Assembly (NCBI GenBank): GCA_023458595.1
Contig: JAEWYT010000093.1
Coordinates: 1 to 64,000, forward strand
Length of the DNA stretch: 64,000 nt
Direction of reading: 5' to 3'
Source of the DNA: Pseudomonadota bacterium
Lineage (GTDB): Bacteria; Pseudomonadota; Alphaproteobacteria; Rhizobiales; Tepidamorphaceae
Numbering within the stretch: position 1 is the first letter of the stretch; each line of letters begins with the position of its first letter. The position numbers were made by a program, and so were the translations under genes. The notes under the pieces were generated by a model. It was given only the letters and a program-made list of their open reading frames with translations, did not search any database and was not told where the DNA came from. This document shows positions 7,873 through 16,206 of this stretch, in pieces.

Positions 7873-9212
7873 CCCAGCACCTCCTTCAGAGCGGCGGCGT
7901 AGGCGGCCCGATCCTCGTCGGTGTTGATCTCCGTCGCCGCGACAATCATCAGGTCGTCGTGGCCGTTGCGCCGGAACAGGCGCGTCATCGGCACGCCGCC
8001 GAGGACGCCCTTCTCCGCCAGCGCCTCGACGACGCCGGCAGCGTTCTTCGGCACGCGGATCGTGAACTCGTTGAAGTACGCGCGATTCAGCACCTCGACG
8101 CCCGGCACGGCCGCCAGCGCCCCGGCGAGCCGCACGGCATTGGCATGATTGATCCGCGCCAGCCTCCTCAGGCCCTCGGCGCCGAGCAGGGTCAGGTGGA
8201 TCGAGAAGGCGAGCGCGCAGAGACCGGAATTGGTGCAGATGTTGGACGTCGCCTTCTCTCGGCGGATGTGCTGCTCGCGGGTGGAGAGGGTCAGCACGAA
8301 ACCGCGCTTGCCCTCCGCGTCCACCGTCTGGCCGGCGAGGCGACCGGGCATCTGGCGGACGAACCTGGAGCGGGTGGCGAACAGGCCGACATAGGGCCCG
8401 CCGAAATTGAGGCCGTTGCCGATGGACTGGCCCTCGCCGACGACGATGTCGGCGCCCATCGCTCCGGGCGGCTCGACAAGGCCGAGCGAGACGGCCTCGG
8501 TGAACACCGCGATCAGCAGCGCCCCGTGGGCGTGCGCCTTCTCGGCGATCGGCCCGAGGTCGACCAGATGGCCGAACACGTCGGGAGTCTGAACGACGAC
8601 GCAGGACGTGGTGTCGTCGATCACCGAGAGCACGCCGTCCTCGCCGACCGGAACCGGCGGCAGGGCGACGACCTCGTGGCCGCCCATATGGGCGAGGTTC
8701 TCGACGACGGCGCGGTACTGCGGATGCAGGTTGCCGGCGAGCACCGCCTTCTCGCGGCGGGTCAGGCGGTGCGCCATCAGCACCGCCTCGCCGGTGCCGG
8801 TCGAGCCGTCGTACATGGAGGCGTTGGCGACCTCCATGCCGGTCAGTTCGGCGACCTGGGTCTGGAACTCGAACAGGACCTGCAGCGTGCCCTGGGTGAC
8901 CTCCGGCTGATAGGGCGTGTAGGAGGTCAGGAACTCCGAGCGCTGGATCAGGTGGTCGACCGTCGCGGGCACGTGGTGGCGATAGGCGCCGGCGCCGACG
9001 AAGAAGGGCACCGATCCCGCCGACACGTTCTTCCCGGCCATGCGCGACAGCAGGCGCTCGACCTCGAGCTCGCTCTTCGCAAGCGGCAGGTCAGCCAATC
9101 CCTCGCGCCAGGCGGCCTTCGGCACGTCGGCGAACAGGTCGTCGATCCCTTCGACCCCGATGCGGGCGAACATCGCCTCGCGGTCGGCGTCGCTCAACGG
9201 CAGATAGCGCAT
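7869..9212 (-). CDS. gcvPA: glycine dehydrogenase (decarboxylating) subunit 1
   Basis: A 447-residue N-terminal half of a split P-protein, which forms the alpha2beta2 glycine decarboxylase with GcvPB. Typical features are the N-terminal MRYLPLSDADREAMFARIG, the FVGAGAYRHHVPA loop, MYDGSTGTGEA, and SNICTNSGLCALA. Many alphaproteobacteria encode a single fused ~950-residue GcvP, so the split form is informative about lineage. It is preceded by osmC (10 bp gap) and ends LKEVLG with its stop overlapping the start of the orphan gene. Confidence 0.96.
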   Translation of the reverse strand: MRYLPLSDADREAMFARIGVEGIDDLFADVPKAAWREGLADLPLAKSELEVERLLSRMAGKNVSAGSVPFFVGAGAYRHHVPATVDHLIQRSEFLTSYTPYQPEVTQGTLQVLFEFQTQVAELTGMEVANASMYDGSTGTGEAVLMAHRLTRREKAVLAGNLHPQYRAVVENLAHMGGHEVVALPPVPVGEDGVLSVIDDTTSCVVVQTPDVFGHLVDLGPIAEKAHAHGALLIAVFTEAVSLGLVEPPGAMGADIVVGEGQSIGNGLNFGGPYVGLFATRSRFVRQMPGRLAGQTVDAEGKRGFVLTLSTREQHIRREKATSNICTNSGLCALAFSIHLTLLGAEGLRRLARINHANAVRLAGALAAVPGVEVLNRAYFNEFTIRVPKNAAGVVEALAEKGVLGGVPMTRLFRRNGHDDLMIVAATEINTDEDRAAYAAALKEVLG

Positions 9213-9222
9213 GAAAGTCTCC

Positions 9223-9693
9223 TCAGGCCGCTCTTGCCGCCGGTTCGACGGCGACTTCGGTGCGGACGGAATTGGCGATGAAGCAGAGATGGTGGGCGTC
9301 GTCGTGAAGCGCCTTCGCGGCCGCCGCGTCGGGGGCGCGGCCCGCCGCGTAGACGATGCGCGGGCGCAGCGTCACCTTGTCGATCCAGTACCGGCTCGTC
9401 TCGATGCGCACCATCGAGCCGACCGCGTCGTCCTCGTAGGACTCGACGACGAACCCGCGCTGGCGGGCGAGATCGAGGAACCAGAGCATGTGGCAGGACG
9501 ACAGGGAGGCGACGAAAGCCTCCTCCGGATCGATCGCGTCCTCCCTCGACATCGGCGGCCTGACGACCGCGGGCGAGGACGACGCGGGAACGGTCAGACC
9601 GTCGAAGCGCCATTCGTGGCCGCGGCTGTAGCGGCCGGACGCGAAGTCGCCTTCGCAGGCCCAGGCGACGGTGACGTTGTAGAGATGCGCCAT
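9223..9693 (-). CDS. OsmC family peroxiredoxin-like protein
   Basis: A 156-residue OsmC/Ohr-fold protein; such proteins reduce organic hydroperoxides using two cysteines. The two Cys are in AFVASLSSCHMLWFL (mid-protein helix) and HHLCFIANSVRTEV (near the C-terminus), and the DPEEAFVAS motif is typical. It sits between gcvH and gcvPA with 9-10 bp gaps, so it is translated within the glycine operon. A plausible role, inferred only, is protecting the lipoyl/thiol chemistry of the complex from peroxides. Subfamily (OsmC, Ohr or YhfA-like) is not resolved. Confidence 0.88.
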   Translation of the reverse strand: MAHLYNVTVAWACEGDFASGRYSRGHEWRFDGLTVPASSSPAVVRPPMSREDAIDPEEAFVASLSSCHMLWFLDLARQRGFVVESYEDDAVGSMVRIETSRYWIDKVTLRPRIVYAAGRAPDAAAAKALHDDAHHLCFIANSVRTEVAVEPAARAA

Positions 9694-9702
9694 GGCCCCT
9701 CC

Positions 9703-10077
9703 TCAGGCGACCGAGGCGACGTAGGCCTTGTAGGCGTCGGCATCCATCAGGGCGTCGAGCTGCGAGGCGTCGGACAGCCTGATCCTGACGAACCAGCCGT
9801 CTCCTTCCGGCGACTCGTTGACCTTGGCGGGCTCGTCGGCGAGCACCTGGTTGACCTCGACCACCTCGCCGGACACCGGCGAATAGATCTCGCTCGCCGC
9901 CTTGACGGATTCGACGACGCCGGCCTCGTCGCCGGCAGCGACGGTCTTGCCGACCTCGGGCAGCTCGACGAAGACGACGTCGCCCAGCTGCTCCTGTGCG
10001 TAGTCGGTGATGCCGATGGTGCCGACGTCACCCTCGACGCGGATCCACTCGTGGTCCCTGGTGAAGCGAATGCTCAT
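9703..10077 (-). CDS. gcvH: glycine cleavage system H protein
   Basis: A 124-residue lipoyl carrier that shuttles the aminomethyl intermediate from P to T protein and is reoxidised by the L protein. The lipoylated Lys is in VESVKAASEIYSPVSGEV, near residue 62. The N-terminal TRDHEWIRVEGD is characteristic. It lies 57 bp downstream of gcvT and directly upstream of osmC. No lpd (L-protein) gene is in the window. Confidence 0.97.
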   Translation of the reverse strand: MSIRFTRDHEWIRVEGDVGTIGITDYAQEQLGDVVFVELPEVGKTVAAGDEAGVVESVKAASEIYSPVSGEVVEVNQVLADEPAKVNESPEGDGWFVRIRLSDASQLDALMDADAYKAYVASVA

Positions 10078-10134
10078 GCGGTGTGTTCCCTCTTCAAGGT
10101 CATTTCTCCGGCCGCCGGCGGGCGGCCGATCCGG

Positions 10135-11271
10135 TCAGCGCTTGTAACGGCTCGGCACGAAGGGCAACGCGGCGACCTTGGCGGGCTCCGCGCGAGCGCG
10201 CACGGTGAGGACGAGTTCGGTGCCGACGGCCGAGAAGGGCGTCTCGACATAGCCCATCGCGACCGGGCCGCCGACGGTCGGCCCGAAGCCGCCGCTGGTG
10301 ACCCTGCCGACCGTCGCTCCGCCCGCCGCAATCTCGGTCCCTTCGCGCGCAGGCGCACGGCCGTCCGGCCTGATTCCGACGCGGCGGCGCGACGGACCCT
10401 CGGCAAGCTCCCGGCGGATGCGCTCGTGGCCGGGGAAACCGCCCTCCTCGCGGCGGCGCCTGCCGATCGACCAGGTCAGTGCGGCCTCGACCGGCGAGGT
10501 CGTCTCGTCGATGTCGTGGCCGTACAGGCAGAGCCCCGCCTCGAGGCGCAGCGTGTCGCGGGCGCCGAGGCCTATCGGCTCGACCTCGGAAGCCGCCAGG
10601 AAGGTATCCCAGACCGTGCCGGCCCTGTCGGCCGGAATGGACAGCTCGAAACCGTCCTCGCCGGTATAGCCCGAGCGCGAGACATGGCAGGGCACGCCGT
10701 CGAAACTGGACTGACATGCGGTCATGAAGGCGAGATCGGTCGCGGGACCGCAATGGCGCGCCATCACGGCCTCCGCCCTAGGTCCCTGCAACGCGAGGAG
10801 CGCCCGGTCCCCGATCGGCTCGAGCGCGATGCCCGCCGGCAGGCCGGCGCGCATGTGCTCGTAGTCGACGGCCTTGCGCGCGGCGTTGACGACGAGGAAC
10901 AGCCGGCCGTCCTGGGAGGGGTCGACCGGGCGCGTCACCATCAGGTCGTCGATGATGCCGCCGTCCCCGGTGAGGAACTGGGTGTAGCGGATGGCGCCGG
11001 GCCTGAGGCCCGCGACGTCTCCCGGCACCAGCGTCTCGAGCGCCGCCGCAGTGGCGGCATGGTCGGGACCGACCAGCCATGCCTGCCCCATGTGGGAGAC
11101 ATCGAACAGGCCGGCGTTCTCGCGCGTCCATCTGTGCTCGGCGATGATGCCGCGGGCGTACTGGACCGGCATCGAATAGCCCGCGAACGGCACCATGCGT
11201 CCGTCGAGGGCGACGTGCCGATCATTGAGCGGCGTCGTAAAGAGGTCCGAACTGGAAGTCTCGTCGGTCAT
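10135..11271 (-). CDS. gcvT: glycine cleavage system aminomethyltransferase (T protein)
   Basis: A 378-residue folate-dependent T protein that transfers the methylene unit from H-bound aminomethyl to tetrahydrofolate and releases ammonia. Landmarks are MVPFAGYSMPVQY near the N-terminus, FDVSHMGQAWLVG, SRSGYTGEDGFE and ARDTLRLEAGLCLYG. It is the first gene of the operon, about 50 bp below the tandem glycine riboswitch. AGGACCAG precedes the ATG. Confidence 0.97.
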   Translation of the reverse strand: MTDETSSSDLFTTPLNDRHVALDGRMVPFAGYSMPVQYARGIIAEHRWTRENAGLFDVSHMGQAWLVGPDHAATAAALETLVPGDVAGLRPGAIRYTQFLTGDGGIIDDLMVTRPVDPSQDGRLFLVVNAARKAVDYEHMRAGLPAGIALEPIGDRALLALQGPRAEAVMARHCGPATDLAFMTACQSSFDGVPCHVSRSGYTGEDGFELSIPADRAGTVWDTFLAASEVEPIGLGARDTLRLEAGLCLYGHDIDETTSPVEAALTWSIGRRRREEGGFPGHERIRRELAEGPSRRRVGIRPDGRAPAREGTEIAAGGATVGRVTSGGFGPTVGGPVAMGYVETPFSAVGTELVLTVRARAEPAKVAALPFVPSRYKR

Positions 11272-11320
11272 AACTGGTCCTGCGCAACGACACAGCGCGA
11301 CCCGAACGGGTCCGCTCGCG

Positions 11321-11514
11321 CCCCTCTCTGTCGCAGGACCTGAGAGATTTCACCGCGGAACGCCCGCGACTTACCCCCTTCGGTGAGCCGCCGGCGCCTG
11401 GGCGCCAACGACTGCTTTCCAGAGTCTCATCCTCCCGCGGTCCCTTGTGCCTGAGAGTTTCCGGGGCCGGTTGCTCCTTCGGCGCCGGTCTTGCGACCGG
11501 TCTCTCCCGCGGGA
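11321..11514 (-). ncRNA. tandem glycine riboswitch
   Basis: Two consecutive glycine aptamers lie on the minus strand in the 302-bp gap upstream of gcvT. Aptamer I covers ~11434-11514: CGGGAGAGACCGG, the conserved CGCCGAAGGAGCAA, then ACTCTCAGGCACAAGGGAC, closed by complementary CCGCGGG segments. Aptamer II covers ~11321-11431: GACTCTGGAAAG, CTCACCGAAGGGGG, then ATCTCTCAGGTCCTGCGACAGAG. The architecture matches the classical gcvT-type element, which in most bacteria turns the operon on when glycine is high. I see no strong intrinsic terminator, so control may be translational, but the ~50 bp after aptamer II could hold the expression platform. Confidence 0.95.
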
Positions 11515-11533
11515 TTCGACGAATGTGGAGGCG

Positions 11534-11561
11534 ATCTTACGGGCCGCCCCTTCCCTGTCAA
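11534..11561 (-). promoter_or_regulatory. predicted promoter of the gcv operon
   Basis: Minus strand TTGACA (11561-11556), a 16-bp spacer and TAAGAT (11539-11534) place the transcription start about 12-15 bases before aptamer I of the glycine riboswitch. Position relative to the RNA element supports the call. Confidence 0.65.
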
Positions 11562-11573
11562 CCTCGACCGAGG

Positions 11574-12218
11574 TCAGCCGCGCTTCGGCTTGCCTCCCAT
11601 CTCGTCGAAACCGACGTAGATCACGTAGTTGTTGATGTGGTCCCCTTCGGGCACCTCGTAATAGAGCGTGTCGTCGACCTGGCTGAACTGCTGGACGCTT
11701 TCGCCCGGCAGGATCGTCGGCTCGAGCTCGTAGAGCTGCGACCACACCGGCTCGCCGCCCGTCTTCACGAACGCGGCGCGCAGCGGCATCTGGATCGCGT
11801 TGTTGTTCCAGGCCGGGCCGGTAACCACCTTGCCGGAGACCCCGAGCTTGATCTTGATGGCGTTGGTCCCGATGAACTCGCATTCGCGCGCGGTCCTGAC
11901 AATGCCGCCCTGGTAGACGACGTGCTCGGGATCGCCGTCGAAGCCCTTCTCGTAGACGCGGTAGGTCTCGGTTCCCTCGCGGATGACGACGGGCGGACAC
12001 TTGGCCTCGACGGGCGGCGGCGGAGCGCCGGCGTCCACCGGCAGTTCGTTCGGATCCTTGCCGTCGGAGCCCACCAGCATGCGGGCCAGCCCGATCGTCG
12101 AATCGCTGGCGTCGCGGGCCGCCTGGGAATCGCAGCCGGCCACCGCCACGGCCAGTCCGAGCACGGCCGCCGTCCTGATGGCCAGGCGGCGGTATGTAGT
12201 TTCGCGGAAGAAACGCAT
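11574..12218 (-). CDS. putative lipoprotein of unknown function
   Basis: A 214-residue secreted protein. The N-terminus (MRFFRETTYRRLAIRTAA) is basic, then a hydrophobic stretch ends in a lipobox AVAVAGC, so it should be lipidated at Cys ~29. The mature part starts with a Pro-rich linker (AGAPPPPVEAKCPP) and has three Cys; the rest looks like beta-rich sequence ending EMGGKPKRG. I do not recognise a specific family. A longer frame extends upstream to 12413 but would overlap the ispH start on the other strand, and the signal peptide fixes the start at 12218. It is divergent from ispH. Confidence 0.8.
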   Translation of the reverse strand: MRFFRETTYRRLAIRTAAVLGLAVAVAGCDSQAARDASDSTIGLARMLVGSDGKDPNELPVDAGAPPPPVEAKCPPVVIREGTETYRVYEKGFDGDPEHVVYQGGIVRTARECEFIGTNAIKIKLGVSGKVVTGPAWNNNAIQMPLRAAFVKTGGEPVWSQLYELEPTILPGESVQQFSQVDDTLYYEVPEGDHINNYVIYVGFDEMGGKPKRG

Positions 12219-12300
12219 ATTCTCGACTATCCCTTCGAGAACCCCACGGGGCGCCCTTATAGCAGGGCAGGCGCGCGAATCCCAAGGGGGGCGGCGCGCC

Positions 12301-12331
12301 TTGACAGAACCGCGCAAAGACCCTGTATAGC
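12301..12331 (+). promoter_or_regulatory. predicted promoter of ispH
   Basis: TTGACA at 12301-12306 with TGTATAGC around 12324-12331 (spacer 17-19 depending on register), about 65 bp upstream of ispH. The -35 is perfect, the -10 weaker. Confidence 0.55.
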
Positions 12332-12396
12332 CTCTGCCGATCGGCCGCCCGGCCAATTCGGGCGCGCCGAAAGGCGTCCAACATGGTCTTGACGAC

Positions 12397-13353
12397 ATGA
12401 AGCCGCCCCTCAAGATCCTGCTCTGCTCGCCGCGCGGCTTCTGCGCCGGGGTCGACCGCGCGATCCAGATCGTCGAGCTGGCGCTGAAGCGGTTCGGGCC
12501 GCCCGTCTACGTGCGCCACGAGATCGTGCACAACCGCTATGTGGTCGACAGCCTGAAGGCGAAGGGCGCCGTCTTCGTCGAGGAACTCGACCAGATTCCC
12601 GATACCGACGCGCCCGTGGTGTTTTCGGCGCACGGGGTCGCCAAATCGGTGCCGCGGATGGCCGCCGAGCGGCATCTGTTCCAGATCGACGCGACCTGCC
12701 CGCTCGTCACCAAGGTGCACCGCGAGGCCGAGATCCATCATCGCAAGGGCCGCGAGATCGTGCTGATCGGCCACGCCGGCCACCCGGAGGTGATAGGCAC
12801 CATGGGCCAGCTTCCGGAGGGCGCCGTCAGTCTGATCGAAACGACCGGGGACGCGCGCACCTTCGCGCCGCGGAACCCGGCATCGCTCGCGTTCATAACC
12901 CAGACGACCCTGTCGGTCGACGACACGGCCGAGGTCGTCGCGGTCCTGCGCGAACGGTTCCCCGACATCGTCGGGCCGCACAAGGAGGACATCTGCTACG
13001 CCACCACCAATCGCCAGGAAGCCGTGAAGGCGGTGGCGGGGCGGGCAGACGCGACCATCGTCGTCGGCTCGCCGAACAGCTCCAACTCGCAGCGCCTCGT
13101 CGAGGTCGCCCGCCGCGCGGGTTGCCCGAAGGCGGTGCTGCTGCAACGCGCCGACGATCTCGACTGGGCGGCATTGGGGGAGATCGGAACGCTCGCCATC
13201 ACGGCCGGGGCGTCGGCGCCCGAGGTGCTCGTCGAGGAAATGATCGGCGCCTTCGCGCAACGCTACGAGATAGAGGTCGAAACGGTGTCGACCGCCGACG
13301 AGACGGTTTCCTTCAACCTGCCGCGGGCACTCCGCGAAACGGCCGCCGAGTAA
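12397..13353 (+). CDS. ispH: 4-hydroxy-3-methylbut-2-enyl diphosphate reductase
   Basis: A 318-residue [4Fe-4S] enzyme of the last step of the MEP isoprenoid pathway, giving IPP and DMAPP. The three cluster cysteines are in SPRGFCAGVDRAI, DATCPLVTKVH and EDICYATTNRQ. The substrate-binding SAHGV, SPNSSNSQRLVE and TAGASAPE motifs are intact. Its end is 4 bp before thrB, with which it is probably co-transcribed. The product feeds ubiquinone (ubiA) and heme O (ctaB) prenylation encoded elsewhere in this window. Confidence 0.97.
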   Translation: MKPPLKILLCSPRGFCAGVDRAIQIVELALKRFGPPVYVRHEIVHNRYVVDSLKAKGAVFVEELDQIPDTDAPVVFSAHGVAKSVPRMAAERHLFQIDATCPLVTKVHREAEIHHRKGREIVLIGHAGHPEVIGTMGQLPEGAVSLIETTGDARTFAPRNPASLAFITQTTLSVDDTAEVVAVLRERFPDIVGPHKEDICYATTNRQEAVKAVAGRADATIVVGSPNSSNSQRLVEVARRAGCPKAVLLQRADDLDWAALGEIGTLAITAGASAPEVLVEEMIGAFAQRYEIEVETVSTADETVSFNLPRALRETAAE

Positions 13354-13357
13354 GCGC

Positions 13358-14320
13358 ATGGCCGTCTACACGGAAGTTCCCGACGAGGAACTCGCCACCT
13401 TCCTCGCCGGATACGACGTCGGCGCCCTGCTGTCGTTCAAAGGCATCGCCGAAGGCGTCGAGAACACCAACTACATCGTCCACACCGAGACGGGCAGCTA
13501 TATCCTGACGCTCTACGAGAAGCGCGTCGATCCGGCCGACCTGCCGTTTTTCCTCGGCCTGATGGAACACCTCTCCGGCAAGGGGGTCACCTGCCCGCTG
13601 CCGCTGCACGGGCGCGACGGCAAGACGCTCGGCACGCTGTGCGGCCGTCCGGCGGCGCTGATGACGTTCCTCGAAGGCGTGTGGGTGCGCAAACCGAACG
13701 TCGAGCACTGCCGCGCGCTCGGCGGCACGCTGGCGGCTATGCACAAGGCCGCGCTCGACTTCGCCGGCGAGCGCGGCAATGCGCTGTCGGTCGACGGCTG
13801 GCGGCCGATCTTCGCCGCGGTCGCCGACCGGGCGGACACGCTTCAATGGGGCCTCGCCGACGAGATGGAGGCGGAGCTGACGTTCCTGGAGGCGAACTGG
13901 CCTGTCGACCTGCCGCCGGGCGTCATCCACGCCGACCTGTTTCCCGACAACGTGTTCTTCCTGAAGGAACGGATCTCCGGTCTGATCGACTTCTACTTCG
14001 CGTGCCGCGACGCGCTCGCCTACGACATCGCCGTCTGCCTCAACGCCTGGTGCTTCGAGCCGGACCTGTCGTTCAACGTGACCAAGGCGCGCGCCATGCT
14101 GAGCGCCTATGCCGGACGCAGGCGGCTGACGCAGGCCGAGTACGAAGCGCTGCCGCTGCTCGCGCGCGGGGCGGCCATGCGGTTCTTCGTGACCAGACTC
14201 TACGACTGGCTGAACCATCCCCCCGGCGCCTTCGTGCGCCCGAAGGATCCGCTCGAATACGCCAAGCGCATCCGCTTCCACCGCTCGGTCGCGAGCGCGC
14301 GCGAGTACGGCCTCGACTGA
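13358..14320 (+). CDS. thrB: homoserine kinase (APH-like ThrB)
   Basis: A 320-residue homoserine kinase of the choline/aminoglycoside-kinase fold, the type used by alpha- and some gammaproteobacteria in place of GHMP-type ThrB. The catalytic HADLFPDN and metal-binding LIDFYFACRD motifs are present, and MAVYTEVPDEELATFL is the usual N-terminus. It makes O-phosphohomoserine for threonine synthase, whose gene thrC is at 21867-23276. The stop overlaps the rnhA start by one base (TGATG), indicating translational coupling. Confidence 0.94.
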   Translation: MAVYTEVPDEELATFLAGYDVGALLSFKGIAEGVENTNYIVHTETGSYILTLYEKRVDPADLPFFLGLMEHLSGKGVTCPLPLHGRDGKTLGTLCGRPAALMTFLEGVWVRKPNVEHCRALGGTLAAMHKAALDFAGERGNALSVDGWRPIFAAVADRADTLQWGLADEMEAELTFLEANWPVDLPPGVIHADLFPDNVFFLKERISGLIDFYFACRDALAYDIAVCLNAWCFEPDLSFNVTKARAMLSAYAGRRRLTQAEYEALPLLARGAAMRFFVTRLYDWLNHPPGAFVRPKDPLEYAKRIRFHRSVASAREYGLD

Positions 14321-14796
14321 TGGCGGAGAAGCGCGTCCAGATCTGGACCGACGGCGCGTGCTCCGGCAATCCGGGCCCGGGTGGATGGGGCGCCCTGCTC
14401 ATCTGGAACGGTCACGAGAAGGAGCTCTTCGGCGGCGAGCCGGAGACGACCAACAACCGCATGGAGATGCTCGCCGCGATCCGCGCCCTGGAAGCGCTGA
14501 CGCGGCCCTCGTCCGTCGATCTGCACACGGATTCCGCTTACCTCCGCAACGGCATCACGAGCTGGCTGAAGCAATGGAAGGCGCGCGGCTGGAAGACCGC
14601 CGACAAGAAACCGGTGAAGAACGTCGAGCTGTGGCAGGCGCTCGAACTGGCGATGGCGCGCCACGACGTGCGCTGGCACTGGGTGAAAGGCCATGCCGGC
14701 AACGACGGCAACGAGCGCGCCGACCAGCTCGCCAACAAGGGCATGGCGCCGTTCAAGCCGAGGAAACGGAAGAAGCCGGCGGAGAACGGCGCCTGA
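14320..14796 (+). CDS. rnhA: ribonuclease HI
   Basis: A 158-residue RNase H that degrades RNA in RNA-DNA hybrids. The acidic active site is recognisable: WTDGACSGNPGPGGWGA (Asp10 equivalent), NNRMEMLAA (Glu48), LHTDSAYLRNGI (Asp70) and GNERADQLA (Asp134), plus the WVKGHAGNDGN handle region. A basic tail (KPRKRKKPAENGA) extends the C-terminus. It starts at 14320, overlapping the thrB stop; the frame upstream of it is just shadow over thrB. Confidence 0.96.
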   Translation: MAEKRVQIWTDGACSGNPGPGGWGALLIWNGHEKELFGGEPETTNNRMEMLAAIRALEALTRPSSVDLHTDSAYLRNGITSWLKQWKARGWKTADKKPVKNVELWQALELAMARHDVRWHWVKGHAGNDGNERADQLANKGMAPFKPRKRKKPAENGA

Positions 14797-14817
14797 GCGC
14801 CGTCGCCGTGCTGGCGC

Positions 14818-15300
14818 TCACATCGCGGCGAGCAGCGCGTCGGCTCCGGCGATTTCAGCCTTGCCCGGTGCATCCCCCAAATTGAGGATCTTCACGACGC
14901 CGTCGTCGACCAGCATGGCGTAGCGCTGCGAGCGGATGCCCATGCCACGGGCCGTGTTGTCGAGTTCGAGGCCGATCGCCTTGGCGAAGGCGGCGCTGCC
15001 GTCGGCGAGGAATTCGATCGTGCCCTGCGCGCCGGTCGCCTTCGACCAGGCATCCATGACGAAGATGTCGTTGACCGCAACGCAGGCGATCGCGTCGACG
15101 CCCTTCGCCCTGAGCTTGTCGGCGTTGGCGAGGAAGCCCGGCAGATGGTTGGCGTGGCAGGTCGGCGTGAAGGCGCCGGGAACCGCGAACAGCGCCACCT
15201 TGCGGCCCTTGAACACGTCGTCGGTGGTCTTCTCGGCCGGCCCGGAGCCGGTCATCACGACGAAAGTTGCCTGCGGAAGCCTGTCACCGACCTCGATCAT
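14818..15300 (-). CDS. peroxiredoxin, Prx5 type
   Basis: A 160-residue thiol peroxidase. The peroxidatic Cys sits in VPGAFTPTCHANHLPGF, the Prx5 signature, with supporting Arg in MGIRSQRYAML. It should reduce H2O2 and alkyl hydroperoxides using glutaredoxin or thioredoxin. ATG 15300 (MIEVGDRLP) is chosen over an in-frame GTG at 15315 because homologues begin here and GGAG lies nine bases upstream. It is convergent with rnhA (22 bp gap) and downstream of the DsbD-alpha-like gene on the same strand. Confidence 0.93.
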   Translation of the reverse strand: MIEVGDRLPQATFVVMTGSGPAEKTTDDVFKGRKVALFAVPGAFTPTCHANHLPGFLANADKLRAKGVDAIACVAVNDIFVMDAWSKATGAQGTIEFLADGSAAFAKAIGLELDNTARGMGIRSQRYAMLVDDGVVKILNLGDAPGKAEIAGADALLAAM

Positions 15301-15375
15301 TGCCGTCGTCTCCACATCCTGCGCATCCCGCCGGTTCGCTTCGTCCGGCCGGGTTCCAACTGGTGTCGGACACCA

Positions 15376-16182
15376 CTAGTCGAGTGTGACCGACTGCTCA
15401 AAGGAAAATTCGGGTGAAACACCCGTAACCCTGATCGTGGCGCCGGAGATCGATGCCCGGTCGGAAACCCCGTCGAGCGGCACCTCGAATGTCGTGTTGC
15501 CGGCCGTATCCGTGCCGGTGCGCGTCGGCACAGGCAGATACCAGCCCTCCGGCCCTTCCACGATCGCGAAGACATCATCATCCGCGGAGGGGAAACGGAC
15601 GTGCAGATCGAGCACGGGCTTGCCGTCCCTCTCCGCGACGTCGGTCGAGACGACGCCCCCCGTCTCGGTCGGGCCGGCGATCGTGGTCGGGACCCGCACG
15701 CGATAGAAGTCGATCTCGGCGACCCGCGGCTTCGCGCCGTCCAACACGATGCCGACCTCGGCCTCCGCCGGGATGCAGATGTCCTTGCAGACCGCGTAGT
15801 CGAGCTTGACGTTCAGATTCGCGGTCTCGCCCGGCTTCTGCGGCCTGACCAGGAGCGGGAAGACGACGGCGTCGGTATAGCCGATCACCCATCCGTAGCC
15901 GTCGAAGTGCAGCTCGGGGGCCGGCCACTCGACCGTCACGCCGTCGACGTTCGTGGAAGCCGCGAAGTCCATGTGCGGCGGAATGCCGGAATCGCCGGGA
16001 CTGCGCCAATAGGTCTTCCATTCCGGATCGAGGACGATCTCCAGGCCGGCGAGGCGCGTCACGCCGTCGGACAGCACGCCGCCGTCGATCAAACGAACCT
16101 CGGCGCGCTCCTTGAAGTCGCCGGCGTGCGCGAGGGCGGGTGCGAGCGCGACGGCAAACGCTGCAACACGGACAATCGTCAT
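15376..16182 (-). CDS. secreted DsbD alpha-domain-like (thiol redox) protein
   Basis: A 268-residue periplasmic protein with a cleavable signal peptide (MTIVRVAAFAVALAPALAHA). The body resembles the N-terminal domain of DsbD/ScsB: WKTYWRSPGDSGIPP, YTDAVVFPLLV and the cysteine pair YAVCKDICIPAE. Such domains receive electrons from a membrane reductase and pass them to periplasmic thiols. No membrane DsbD domain is attached, so this is a stand-alone alpha domain. The start at 16182 is fixed by the signal peptide. It is divergent from yqgE, with a 133-bp gap holding an 18-bp tandem repeat. Confidence 0.86.
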   Translation of the reverse strand: MTIVRVAAFAVALAPALAHAGDFKERAEVRLIDGGVLSDGVTRLAGLEIVLDPEWKTYWRSPGDSGIPPHMDFAASTNVDGVTVEWPAPELHFDGYGWVIGYTDAVVFPLLVRPQKPGETANLNVKLDYAVCKDICIPAEAEVGIVLDGAKPRVAEIDFYRVRVPTTIAGPTETGGVVSTDVAERDGKPVLDLHVRFPSADDDVFAIVEGPEGWYLPVPTRTGTDTAGNTTFEVPLDGVSDRASISGATIRVTGVSPEFSFEQSVTLD

Positions 16183-16206
16183 GCGCGACACGGGACGCGA
16201 TGCTCC

